Of a stretch of DNA of 7,808 bases, positions 1 to 6,701 are shown piece by piece (position 1 is the first letter of the stretch; every line of letters begins with the position of its first letter). The DNA is from Salinisphaera sp. UBA1666 (GTDB taxonomy: Bacteria; Pseudomonadota; Gammaproteobacteria; Nevskiales; Salinisphaeraceae). The translations under genes and the position numbers were made by a program. Location of the stretch: NCBI GenBank assembly GCA_002320455.1, contig DCKU01000088.1, positions 2,393 to 10,200 on the forward strand, read 5' to 3'. Under the pieces are notes generated by a model. It saw only the letters and a list, made by a program, of their open reading frames with translations, ran no database searches and was not told where the DNA came from.

Positions 1-377
1 TCGTTGATGACGGCCTTGTGGACCGGGCCGGTGACCATGCCATCGGCCTGGCCGGTTCGGCAGCGATCGACTGCGATATTCAGACAGGTCAGCACATAAG
101 CCGCATTGGCTGGATCAAGCATGCCGGCCACGGCGGGCGCGGCCAGCGGCTGGGCATCGATCTTGAGCTGGCCGGGGCCGTTAGGCGCCGGCGGCGCGTT
201 GTAGTCCACCGGTGTTAGATCAAGCGACAGCCCGATCGCCTCGGCCCGCTGGGCCAGCATATCGGGGTCGGCGACGGCGACCAGCTCTACGTCCTGTCGC
301 GCCTGGGCAATGCGCACGGCCAGGTCCGGGCCGATGCCGGCGGGCTCGCCCGGGGTAATGACCAGCCGGGGTGTCAC
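1..377 (-). CDS. pdxA: 4-hydroxythreonine-4-phosphate dehydrogenase PdxA, N-terminal part (cut by window edge)
   Basis: PdxA oxidises 4-phosphooxy-L-threonine with NAD(P); the product decarboxylates to 3-amino-2-oxopropyl phosphate, which PdxJ uses to make pyridoxine phosphate in the cytoplasm. Reading the minus strand from a GTG at 377 gives 125 residues and part of codon 126 before the window ends. The PdxA N-terminal signature VITPGEPAGIGPD is at residues 6-18 and the conserved TGPVHKAVIN at 116-125, the usual spacing in E. coli PdxA. About 200 residues are missing, including the metal-binding histidines, so activity cannot be judged. The GTG start overlaps the surA stop as GTGA and puts the signature close to the N-terminus as in relatives; no ATG is available there. 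This frame is absent from a simple closed-ORF search because it has no stop in the window. Identification is secure, and the start is likely. Confidence 0.93.
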   Translation of the reverse strand, partial: MTPRLVITPGEPAGIGPDLAVRIAQARQDVELVAVADPDMLAQRAEAIGLSLDLTPVDYNAPPAPNGPGQLKIDAQPLAAPAVAGMLDPANAAYVLTCLNIAVDRCRTGQADGMVTGPVHKAVIN

Positions 378-1828
378 GAATCGGGCGTGGGCTGGTACCC
401 AGGCATGCGGATATCTACGTAGGCCTCATCGCGCAGCCGGCGCAGCCAGAGATTGCCTTCTTCGGCTGCCTGCTTGCGGCCCAGCTGCTGGCGAATCTTG
501 TTGCGCTTGGCGTTGTCGGTTTCGTCGACTTCGCGCTTGTCCTCGACCTGGACGATTTCATAACCGCTGGCCGACTGAAAGACGCGGCTGGTCTCGCCGG
601 CCGACAGGTTTTCGATCTGGCGGCGGGTGCCCGGTTCGAGCCGGTTGAGCGGGATCCAGCCGACCAGCCCGCCCTGGTTGGCGGTCGCGCTGTCGTCGGA
701 GTATTCGCGCGCCAGATTTTCGAAGCTGTCGCCGGCGGCGATACGTTGACGCACGGTGCGGGCCAGCTCGCGCGTGCGCTGCGCATTCCGAATTTCGTTG
801 GGCTGAAGCACGATGTGGCGCATGTTGGCTTCAGTGACCATGACGGTTTCGCCGTCGTCGTCACTCGCCTGGCTGCCACGATCATCGATCAGCTGTAGCA
901 GCACCATGCCATCGTCGCCGCGAAAGACATCGCTGACCTCGCCGGGCGCAAGACTCGCCAGCTCGGTGTCCACGGCATCGGACAGATCCGTACCGTTGAC
1001 CCAGTCCGACTGACGCTGGCTGGCCGCCTGGCCAATGCCCGAATCATCGTCGGTGATTTGACGCGCGGCGTCGGCAAAGCTGACGTCGCCGGAGACGATA
1101 TCGCGTCTCGCGCTGGACAAACGATCACGCGCCAGGCCTTCGCTGGTGCTATCGGCGCCGGCGGGCAGGGCGATCTCAATCTCGCGGAAACGATACGCCC
1201 GGTCTTTCGAATAGCGCAGCGACTGGTTCGATAGATATCGATCGACGTCGGCGTCGCTGATCGCCACCTGGCCCATGACCTCTTTCTGGCGGACCTTGGA
1301 GATCTCGATTTCTTCGCGGATCCGATTGCGCAACGAACTCATGCTCATGCCCGAGGCCGTCACCGCCTGCTGGAACTGCGCCGGGTCCATGTTGTTGCGA
1401 CGGGCCATCCGGGCCACGCCCTGTTGCAGTTCAGCCGGCGTGACTTCGATCTTGTCTTTCTCGGCGCGCTGGACCTGGAGCTGGCGCAGGATAAGCTGAT
1501 CGAGCACCTTCGAGCGCAGGGTGTCACTGACGGCGGCCGGGTTTCCCTGGGCGCCGCGCTGGCGCATCAGTTCACCGACCGCGGCGTCCAGCTCGCTTTC
1601 GAGAATCACGTCCTCGTTCACTACCGCCACGATCTGATCGATGGTCTGGGCCGGGCCGCCGCCCTGGCGCTGGCCCAGTGAAAAGCTGCCCGTGTCACCC
1701 TGGGCGCCGCTGCCGGCCATGCCACCACTCAGGGAGCCCAGCCCCTGAGCATGCACGCCTCCAGCACTTGCGAGCAGACAGAGGAGCGCGAACAGGGCCG
1801 GCGAAAAGCGGGTCATTGCGCACTTCAT
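374..1828 (-). CDS. surA: Periplasmic chaperone / peptidyl-prolyl isomerase SurA
   Basis: SurA escorts unfolded outer-membrane proteins, LptD among them, through the periplasm to the BAM complex. The 484-residue product starts with a signal peptide (hydrophobic FSPALFALLCLLASAGG, likely cut after VHA at 24-26). A Gly/Ser/Gln-rich stretch follows at about 27-60, then the SurA N-terminal chaperone domain from QIVAVVNEDVILESELD (about 65-81) to about residue 200. A first parvulin domain spans about 205-318 and an acidic linker (SDDDGE) about 319-327. The second parvulin domain spans about 331-432 with RHIVLQ (337-342) and YSDDSATANQGGLVGW (376-391). A C-terminal helix closes the chaperone core. 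The first parvulin lacks the GG-x-GW signature and looks catalytically degenerate, while the second looks intact. It is longer than E. coli SurA (428). The ATG at 1828 overlaps the lptD stop (ATGA); an ATG at 1816 is an alternative start that also leaves a signal peptide. Neither has a clear Shine-Dalgarno, which fits translational coupling. Confidence 0.96.
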   Translation of the reverse strand: MKCAMTRFSPALFALLCLLASAGGVHAQGLGSLSGGMAGSGAQGDTGSFSLGQRQGGGPAQTIDQIVAVVNEDVILESELDAAVGELMRQRGAQGNPAAVSDTLRSKVLDQLILRQLQVQRAEKDKIEVTPAELQQGVARMARRNNMDPAQFQQAVTASGMSMSSLRNRIREEIEISKVRQKEVMGQVAISDADVDRYLSNQSLRYSKDRAYRFREIEIALPAGADSTSEGLARDRLSSARRDIVSGDVSFADAARQITDDDSGIGQAASQRQSDWVNGTDLSDAVDTELASLAPGEVSDVFRGDDGMVLLQLIDDRGSQASDDDGETVMVTEANMRHIVLQPNEIRNAQRTRELARTVRQRIAAGDSFENLAREYSDDSATANQGGLVGWIPLNRLEPGTRRQIENLSAGETSRVFQSASGYEIVQVEDKREVDETDNAKRNKIRQQLGRKQAAEEGNLWLRRLRDEAYVDIRMPGYQPTPDS

Positions 1829-4188
1829 GGTGCCGAGATCGTATCAAAGCTGTTGTAAGAGTCGTTCTGCATCGTGGGACTGAATACGTTGGAGTCCACG
1901 AAGCTCGCCACGCTATTGCCGAACTGGCCCAGCCCGCGAAGGACAAACTGCACCATGACGGCGGTGTCCTGGTTGCCGTTGTCGTCGGCCACGAATCGTC
2001 GCACCGCGCCGCGTACGGCATAGCAGCAGGACGGTCGATATTCCACGCCGGCCAGGGTTTCGACGTTCTGGCTACCTTCCAGCGAGTAGTTCCAGCGGCC
2101 GATCAGATTCACGCGTCGCGTGATCGGCGCGCGAGCGCCCACCGCGATCTGGGACAGCGTTTCGAACTGCCCCGGAATGAGATTGGTCGTGGTGTCGCGG
2201 TTGTCGCCGAACACGTTGCGCGCCGGCCGATAATCGCGATAGTAGCGATAGCCCAGGTCGAGCTGATAGCCGTCGCGTTCGCCGATCGTGGTCGAGGCCA
2301 GCGCGCGGTCGATCTGGCTGTCCTCGGGGTTGTATTGCACCACGCCGCGGGCCGAGAAGGCTTCGATCGGCGAGAACATGCCGCTGGCGACGTAGTCAGA
2401 GCCGTCGTCGCCGTAGCCGGTGGTGCCGGCGTTGGGCAGGTCCACTCGTTGGTCCCGAAAGCTCGTGATGCGCCCGACGGCTGCTTCACCCACCGTGCGG
2501 CCGGTGTTCGGCGAGATGATGCGCGACGACACACCGAGCGTGAGCTGGTTGGCATCGGTGACGCGGTCCAGGCCGGTAAAACGGTTTTGCGAGTAGAGCT
2601 GATCGTAGTTCAGCGTGGCCGTGCCAGAGTCGAAGATCGGGATATTCGATTGGTCCTCGTAGCCGACCAGCAGGTACTGCATGCGCGGCGTTAGCGTCTG
2701 GATCCAGCCGTTGTTGAAACTGCGCGACAGCCGCAGACCGGCGCCGGCTTCGAACGACGGGATCGTGCGGTTGACGGTGTCGTCGGTCGGCGTGACGAAA
2801 CCGCGGGCGTCGTTCAGATCGCGCAGGTCGTAGTGGGTGATGCGATAGGCGGCTTCGCTATTCAAGAAATAACCGCCGGTATCGTGGGTCCACTGGATCT
2901 TGGGCCGGGCGTCGGTGCGATACGCGTTGACGCTGTCGTCGCGGCGGAAGTTCACGAACTCGCCGTCCAGGCCGACCTGGAAGGGCGCTGTGGGCGTGAG
3001 CATCTCGACGCGGGCCTCGGGGACCCGGCGATACGGATTGTCTTCGAAGCGCCCGCCCAGACCGTTGAAGTCGTCGTTGAGCGTCTGGAAGTCCTGGGCC
3101 AGCAGCGTGAAGCGCATGCCCGGCTGCACCGCTTCGAGCGCCACGCTGCGCTCGAGGTTGGTGGTCGAGGTATTGGCCAGGTTGTTGGACAGGTCGTCGA
3201 AGTAGTCGTCGTCGCTGACGCGCGAGAACGTGGCCGCGATGCCGACGTTTTCGGACAGCTGGCCCAGATGCTCGTAGTGCAAAAGGTCCCGCTCTTCGCC
3301 GTATTCGGCGTCGTAGGGCAGGATCTGACCGTTAAGCTGGCCGACGTGATGCTCGTACAGATAGCGAAACTGCCCGCCCAGCTGCAGCCCGCGCTTGCTC
3401 ATGACGCGCGGCACGATAGTGGCATCGTAGTTGTCGGCCAGGTTGATGTAATACGGCGTGGCCAGCTCGAAGCCCGAGTTGCCCGAGCCGCCGATCACCG
3501 GCGCCAGAAAACCGGTATGACGCTGATCGTCGATCGGAAAGTTCAGATACGGCGTATAGAACACCGGCACGTCATAGATCTTGAGCGTGGCATCGCGCGC
3601 CACGCCGCGGCCGCTGGCGCGGTCCAGGTCAATCCGACGGGCTGAAAGCAGCCACGCCTTGGTCGGCCCCGGGCAGGTGCTGTAATCGGCGCCGTTGAGC
3701 TGATAGCTGTTATTGCCGGCCGAGCTCACCTGATTAGCCTTGCCGCGAGCGCCGTTGGTCAGCACCGAGTAGTCGACGTTTTCGAACTCGCCCGTGTGCG
3801 CTCTCGTGTTGACGTTGCCGTTGTCAGCGGTCAGATACAGCCCGTCGCGCAGGTACTTGAGGCCGCCGCGGGCTTCGGTCTGGGTGGTCGCGCGGTTATA
3901 GCGCACGAACGGCGCTTCTAGCGTCTGACCGTCGCGCTCGAGATGGACGTTGCCGCGGGCGGTGGCGACCTGATCGGCCAGTTCGGCCGAATCGGCCACG
4001 AGGCTGGACGTATCGGCATCGTCAGGCAGCACGAGCGGCGGCGGGGCCACCGGGCAGCCGCGATAGGTCGCGATATCAGCGGCGCTCGTCTCGGCGCCCA
4101 ATGCCGATGTGGCCGGCAAAAGGCCCAGCAGCACAAGGCCGAGGCGCGGCATGCCGCGTCGGGTTTCTATTGATCTTTGTCTTTTCAC
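1825..4188 (-). CDS. lptD: LPS-assembly outer-membrane protein LptD
   Basis: LptD, with the lipoprotein LptE, forms the outer-membrane translocon that inserts lipopolysaccharide into the outer leaflet. The 787-residue product has a basic N-terminus and a hydrophobic signal segment (LGLVLLGLLPATSAL, residues 16-30, cleavage near 31-32). An LptA-like beta region covers about 70-190 and a large C-terminal barrel follows. The hallmark at the start of the barrel is clear: YLNFPIDDQRHTGFLAP (about 214-230), then PYYINLADNYDATIVPR. Four cysteines are present, Cys45, Cys172 and the adjacent Cys721-Cys722, matching the two interdomain disulfides known in E. coli LptD (C31-C724, C173-C725), so maturation is probably disulfide-dependent. 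The length is close to the E. coli protein (784). The first possible start is a GTG at 4188, just after an in-frame stop; AAGGGGA lies about 12 nt upstream, a slightly long spacing. The ATG at 4152 (residue 13) is an alternative. It is the first gene of lptD-surA-pdxA and diverges from amgK. Confidence 0.97.
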   Translation of the reverse strand: MKRQRSIETRRGMPRLGLVLLGLLPATSALGAETSAADIATYRGCPVAPPPLVLPDDADTSSLVADSAELADQVATARGNVHLERDGQTLEAPFVRYNRATTQTEARGGLKYLRDGLYLTADNGNVNTRAHTGEFENVDYSVLTNGARGKANQVSSAGNNSYQLNGADYSTCPGPTKAWLLSARRIDLDRASGRGVARDATLKIYDVPVFYTPYLNFPIDDQRHTGFLAPVIGGSGNSGFELATPYYINLADNYDATIVPRVMSKRGLQLGGQFRYLYEHHVGQLNGQILPYDAEYGEERDLLHYEHLGQLSENVGIAATFSRVSDDDYFDDLSNNLANTSTTNLERSVALEAVQPGMRFTLLAQDFQTLNDDFNGLGGRFEDNPYRRVPEARVEMLTPTAPFQVGLDGEFVNFRRDDSVNAYRTDARPKIQWTHDTGGYFLNSEAAYRITHYDLRDLNDARGFVTPTDDTVNRTIPSFEAGAGLRLSRSFNNGWIQTLTPRMQYLLVGYEDQSNIPIFDSGTATLNYDQLYSQNRFTGLDRVTDANQLTLGVSSRIISPNTGRTVGEAAVGRITSFRDQRVDLPNAGTTGYGDDGSDYVASGMFSPIEAFSARGVVQYNPEDSQIDRALASTTIGERDGYQLDLGYRYYRDYRPARNVFGDNRDTTTNLIPGQFETLSQIAVGARAPITRRVNLIGRWNYSLEGSQNVETLAGVEYRPSCCYAVRGAVRRFVADDNGNQDTAVMVQFVLRGLGQFGNSVASFVDSNVFSPTMQNDSYNSFDTISAP

Positions 4189-4216
4189 GGCAGGCGTTTA
4201 TCCCCTTGGCGCGATA

Positions 4217-4239
4217 CGATGCGCGCATGCGGCGCATCG
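4217..4239. repeat. Perfect 8-bp inverted repeat in the lptD/amgK divergent region
   Basis: CGATGCGC (4217-4224) and GCGCATCG (4232-4239) are exact reverse complements separated by the 7 bases GCATGCG. The element lies 28 bp upstream of the lptD GTG start and 109 bp upstream of the amgK ATG. If lptD is transcribed from the candidate promoter at 4296-4325, the repeat would be in the lptD leader RNA and could form a stem-loop. As DNA it could be an operator for either gene. The arms and spacing are seen directly; any function is inference. Confidence 0.5.
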
Positions 4240-4295
4240 AACTCGCGTTGTCGGCCGCACCCTAGCGGGCGCCGAGCCGGCCCTTCCAGGCCGTG

Positions 4296-4325
4296 ATTAT
4301 GGGCCCCGGCCCCTGGCCCCCGCAA
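4296..4325 (-). promoter_or_regulatory. Candidate sigma-70-type promoter for lptD-surA-pdxA
   Basis: On the minus strand, CATAAT (4296-4301, five of six matches to the -10 consensus) is preceded after 18 bases by TTGCGG (4320-4325, three of six matches to the -35 consensus). Transcription would start near 4289 and leave a leader of about 100 nt before the lptD GTG. The spacer is GC-rich (runs of G and C between 4301 and 4320), so the -10 stands out by composition. E. coli lptD is known to have sigma-E control; I see no GGAACTT-type sigma-E -35 here. No convincing plus-strand promoter for amgK was found between 4240 and 4345. Confidence 0.3.
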
Positions 4326-4348
4326 CGAAACGAACTCGCCAAACGTCT

Positions 4349-5353
4349 ATGCTCGCATCTGCCGATCACCGTCTAAGTCTTTGCAAACGTTGGGCCGAGG
4401 CGCAACTGGGCGGCGAGCTCGCGTGGGCCGATGTATCGGTCGATGCCAGCACGCGGCGCTATTTTCGCACCTGGCGCGCTGATGACGCGGCCCGTCGCTG
4501 GATCGTGGTGGATGCGCCGCCGGACAGCCAGGACAGCCAAGCGTTCGTGGATATCGCTGCGCTTTTCCAAGCCGCCGGGCTGCATGTGCCCCGCGTGCGG
4601 GCAGCCGATATCGAGCGCGGCCTGTTGCTGCTCTCAGATCTGGGCGATATCCGCTACATCGACCGCCTGCACCCCGACAACGCCGACGCCTTGTTTTCTG
4701 TGGCCATCGACGCGCTCGTCGATTGGCAGGCCGCCAGCCGGCCCGGCGTGTTGCCGGCCTACGACCGGGCCACGCTCTGGCGCGAAATTCGGCTGTTCGA
4801 TCAGTGGTATCTGCCGCATGTGCTGGGTGAGACGCCGGACGCGGACCAGATACAGGCGCTGACCCGGGCATATACGTTCATCATCGATCGCATGAGCGCA
4901 CAGGCCCCGGTGTTCGTGCATCGCGACTACATGCCGCGCAACCTGATGGTCTGCGAGCCGCTGCCGGGCATTCTGGATTTTCAGGACGCGCGCTACGGGC
5001 CGGCCAGCTACGACGTGGCCAGCCTGTTCATGGATGCCTTCATCAGTTGGCCGGCTGAGCGGGTCGCCGGCTGGCAGCACGATTATTGGCAGGCCGCGCA
5101 TGCCCGCGGTATTCCGGTGGCCGCCGATTGGCCAACCTTTCAGACCGACGTCGCACTCTCCGGTGCCCAGCGACATTTGAAAATCATGGGGCTATTCGTG
5201 CGCCTGGCCTATCAACAGGGCAAGCACGCCTATGCAGCTGATCTGGGCCGTTTTGCCGGCTATCTGGCGCCCGTGGTCAACGCCCACGCCGCACTCGCCC
5301 CGCTTCGCGCGCCGATTGCCGCCGCGCTGGCCCACCACGAAACGCGGCCATGA
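4349..5353 (+). CDS. amgK: N-acetylmuramate/N-acetylglucosamine anomeric kinase AmgK
   Basis: AmgK phosphorylates MurNAc (and GlcNAc) at the anomeric carbon with ATP, giving MurNAc-alpha-1-phosphate for MurU in cytoplasmic cell-wall recycling. The 334-residue product has the aminoglycoside-phosphotransferase/choline-kinase fold. DASTRRYFR (32-40) and VVDAPPDSQDS (53-63) match the nucleotide-binding N-lobe of this family. VHRDYMPRNLM (190-200) is the catalytic loop with Asp193 and Asn198. ILDFQDARYGPASYDVASL (208-226) holds the metal-binding Asp210. GAQRHLKIMGLFVRLA (272-287) is a typical C-terminal AmgK motif. The frame is open 80 codons further upstream into the antisense of the lptD start, but the ATG at 4349 gives the length usual for the family (about 330-340) and a normal N-terminus; no good Shine-Dalgarno precedes it. 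Its stop overlaps the murU start as ATGA, and that pairing with murU separates AmgK from other APH-family kinases. Confidence 0.92.
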   Translation: MLASADHRLSLCKRWAEAQLGGELAWADVSVDASTRRYFRTWRADDAARRWIVVDAPPDSQDSQAFVDIAALFQAAGLHVPRVRAADIERGLLLLSDLGDIRYIDRLHPDNADALFSVAIDALVDWQAASRPGVLPAYDRATLWREIRLFDQWYLPHVLGETPDADQIQALTRAYTFIIDRMSAQAPVFVHRDYMPRNLMVCEPLPGILDFQDARYGPASYDVASLFMDAFISWPAERVAGWQHDYWQAAHARGIPVAADWPTFQTDVALSGAQRHLKIMGLFVRLAYQQGKHAYAADLGRFAGYLAPVVNAHAALAPLRAPIAAALAHHETRP

Positions 5354-6018
5354 AGGCCATGATTCTGGCCGCCGGACGCGGCTCGCGGCTGCGCCCCATC
5401 ACCGATCGCGTGCCCAAGCCGCTGGTTGAGATCGCCGGCGTGCCGTTGATCGGCCACCATCTGACGCGCCTGGCCGCTGCCGGCGTGCATGACATCGTGA
5501 TCAACGTGGCCTACCGGGCCGACCAGATCCGGGCTGCCCTCGGCGACGGCGCGCGCTACGGCGTGGCCATCGAATATAGTGACGAAATCCCCGGCGCGCT
5601 GGATACCGGCGGGGGTATCGCGCAGGCCGCCGGCCTGCTGGGTAGCGCCGATTTCTTGCTGATCAACGCCGACGTCTGGACCGATTTCGATATAACTCGC
5701 TTGATGGTGGCGCCAGCGGGCTCGGCCGCGGATCTCACCCTGACGATGATCGACAACCCGGCCCATCATCCACAGGGCGATTTCGCGCTCGATGCCAACG
5801 GGCGGCTGGCACGGCGCGGAACGCGCTTGACCTATGCCGGCATCGCGCGCCTGTCGCCGAGTCTGGTCGCCGGGCGGGCCGGCCAGCGCTTCGGCCTGGC
5901 GGAGGTGATCCGCCAGGCGATCGACGCCGAACGCGCCGCCGGGCTCTATCACGCGGGGCGATGGCTGGACGTGGGGCGCGCCCGCACCCTGGCACAGGCC
6001 CGCCAGATCGCGGGCTGA
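5350..6018 (+). CDS. murU: N-acetylmuramate alpha-1-phosphate uridylyltransferase MurU
   Basis: MurU joins MurNAc-alpha-1-phosphate to UTP, giving UDP-MurNAc and pyrophosphate. With AmgK it returns recycled MurNAc to peptidoglycan synthesis while bypassing MurA/MurB; in Pseudomonas putida this route underlies intrinsic fosfomycin tolerance. The 222-residue product is a small nucleotidyltransferase (Rossmann-like, GT-A type). LAAGRGSRLRP (6-16) is the nucleotide-binding loop, and PKPL (22-25) carries the catalytic-type Lys23. LDTGGGI (84-90) and NADVWTD (106-112, metal-binding Asp108) follow, with WLDVGR (205-210) supplying a second probable metal ligand, Asp207. The length matches characterised MurU (about 223), without the hexapeptide-repeat domain of larger GlmU or glucose-1-phosphate thymidylyltransferase relatives. 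The ATG overlaps the amgK stop by 4 bp, indicating coupled translation. A mannose-1-phosphate guanylyltransferase-like annotation is the usual confusion; the AmgK neighbour argues for MurU. Confidence 0.93.
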   Translation: MKAMILAAGRGSRLRPITDRVPKPLVEIAGVPLIGHHLTRLAAAGVHDIVINVAYRADQIRAALGDGARYGVAIEYSDEIPGALDTGGGIAQAAGLLGSADFLLINADVWTDFDITRLMVAPAGSAADLTLTMIDNPAHHPQGDFALDANGRLARRGTRLTYAGIARLSPSLVAGRAGQRFGLAEVIRQAIDAERAAGLYHAGRWLDVGRARTLAQARQIAG

Positions 6019-6025
6019 GCGCACG

Positions 6026-6050
6026 GCCGGGCGCGCTGTGCGGGCCCGGC
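6026..6050 (+). terminator. GC-rich hairpin after murU, possible weak or rho-assisted terminator
   Basis: GCCGGGC (6026-6032) pairs perfectly with GCCCGGC (6044-6050) around an 11-base loop, beginning 7 bp after the murU stop. The following bases (GTGTTTGCGA) are not a T-tract, so this is not a standard intrinsic terminator. It could attenuate or protect the amgK-murU transcript. Readthrough into the lipoprotein genes is possible. Confidence 0.35.
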
Positions 6051-6054
6051 GTGT

Positions 6055-6085
6055 TTGCGACGCCCGGCGAGTGCGCTGCTAGACT
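6055..6085 (+). promoter_or_regulatory. Candidate extended -10 promoter for the lipoprotein operon
   Basis: TAGACT (6080-6085) is a four-of-six match to the -10 consensus and is preceded by TG one base upstream (TGC-TAGACT), the extended -10 arrangement. A plausible -35, TTGCGA (6055-6060, four of six), lies 19 bases upstream, slightly longer than ideal but tolerable with an extended -10. The predicted start is near 6092, giving a leader of about 90 nt before the ATG at 6181 and placing the stem-loop 6099-6125 close to the 5' end of the RNA. Confidence 0.45.
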
Positions 6086-6098
6086 CCGGCGTCTTACG

Positions 6099-6125
6099 GA
6101 TCGTCAGATGACTCGTCTGACGATC
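6099..6125 (+). promoter_or_regulatory. Perfect 10-bp stem-loop in the leader of the lipoprotein operon
   Basis: GATCGTCAGA (6099-6108) and TCTGACGATC (6116-6125) are exact reverse complements around the 7-base loop TGACTCG. The element is 55 bp upstream of the lipoprotein ATG and about 7 nt downstream of the predicted transcription start. It has no T-tract, so termination is unlikely. A 5' stabilising hairpin, a protein-binding leader or a dyad operator fit better. The symmetry is seen directly; the role is inference. Confidence 0.5.
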
Positions 6126-6180
6126 GACGTGTTGTCCTTGCTGTCCGCATTCCACGGCCAGCGACTTCCGGGAGAGGGTC

Positions 6181-6699
6181 ATGTCGCCTGCTCGAAACAC
6201 GAGCTTTTCATGGGGGTTGATCGTCGGCCGACTCAGCGTGCTGCTTGCGGCGGCGCTGGTCGTGGCCGGCTGTGCCAGCACGTCGGGTAGCGCGGCCCGA
6301 CCGGCCGTGCCCGATCAAAGCGCGCTCGAGCCGGCGACCAGCGCACTGGACAAGGCCGTACGAGCCAACGCCGAAGATTTCGCGCCCAGAGCCGTCGACA
6401 GCGCGCGCCGCCGGATCACGCTGGCGCGCGATATTCTGTTCGCCGCTGCGCGTGCCGATCGAGACCTGAAACCGGACGAACGCAAACGTGTAGACGTGCT
6501 GGTCGCCCAGGCGCGCCTGGACGCGCGCGAAGCGCTGGTCGAAACACAGGCCAAGGCGGTCGACAAACAGCTCGGCCAGCTCCAGCAACAAGACGTCGAC
6601 GCGTCTGACGGCCCGGCCGACAACAACGAGCTGGGCTACGGCGATGACATGGGCGCCGGTGGCACCGGGCTGTCCAATACAGCACCGATCGGGGGATAA
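6181..6699 (+). CDS. Small outer-membrane lipoprotein, DUF4398-like
   Basis: The 172-residue product has a lipoprotein signal peptide: hydrophobic LSVLLAAALVVAGC with the lipobox VAGC (28-31), lipidated Cys31 and Ala at +2, which favours export to the outer membrane by Lol. Residues about 47-135 are Ala/Arg/Asp-rich and read as long amphipathic helices (SALDKAVRANAEDFAPRAVD, then DERKRVDVLVAQARLDAREAL), resembling DUF4398 lipoproteins. The tail (about 136-172) is acidic and Gly-rich, ends GLSNTAPIGG, and is probably disordered. The ATG at 6181 has a strong Shine-Dalgarno, GGAGAGG at 6171-6177. The stop is 2 bp before the next gene's ATG, so the two genes form one operon. The helical core parallels the N-terminal helical part of that downstream protein, suggesting a paralogous, possibly interacting pair. 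No enzymatic motif is visible and the exact function is unknown. Confidence 0.85.
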   Translation: MSPARNTSFSWGLIVGRLSVLLAAALVVAGCASTSGSAARPAVPDQSALEPATSALDKAVRANAEDFAPRAVDSARRRITLARDILFAAARADRDLKPDERKRVDVLVAQARLDAREALVETQAKAVDKQLGQLQQQDVDASDGPADNNELGYGDDMGAGGTGLSNTAPIGG

Positions 6700-6701
6700 A
6701 T

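Noticed and set aside
371..898. 175-codon plus-strand open frame opposite the surA C-terminus
   Set aside because: It is a shadow of the surA second parvulin domain, which is unambiguous on the minus strand.
1678..2694. 338-codon plus-strand open frame antisense to lptD and surA
   Set aside because: It lies wholly opposite the clearly real lptD and surA genes, and its product is low-complexity, rich in Val, Ala, Arg and His, as expected for the reverse frame of a high-GC gene. No domain is recognisable.
2833..3645. 270-codon plus-strand open frame antisense to lptD
   Set aside because: It mirrors lptD codons; the Val/Gln/Glu-rich product has no recognisable motif, and there is no ribosome-binding site in a sensible place.
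4301..4320. GC-block tract as a terminator or special structure
   Set aside because: It has short interleaved inverted repeats of G and C runs but no T-tract, and it lies in a divergent promoter region where no transcript is expected to end.
4238..4339. Direct repeat CGAACTCGC at 4238-4246 and 4331-4339
   Set aside because: The same or near-same string also occurs within lptD (for example near 2955 and 3785), so it is common in this base composition and not a specific site.
4109..4348. 80-codon N-terminal extension of amgK
   Set aside because: The extension would overlap the lptD start antisense and cross the divergent promoter region, and its sequence is unlike any part of the kinase family. 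The ATG at 4349 gives a normal length.
5260..6024. 254-codon minus-strand open frame opposite murU
   Set aside because: It covers almost exactly murU and the end of amgK on the other strand. The real strand has full catalytic motifs and coupled starts; the reverse product has none.
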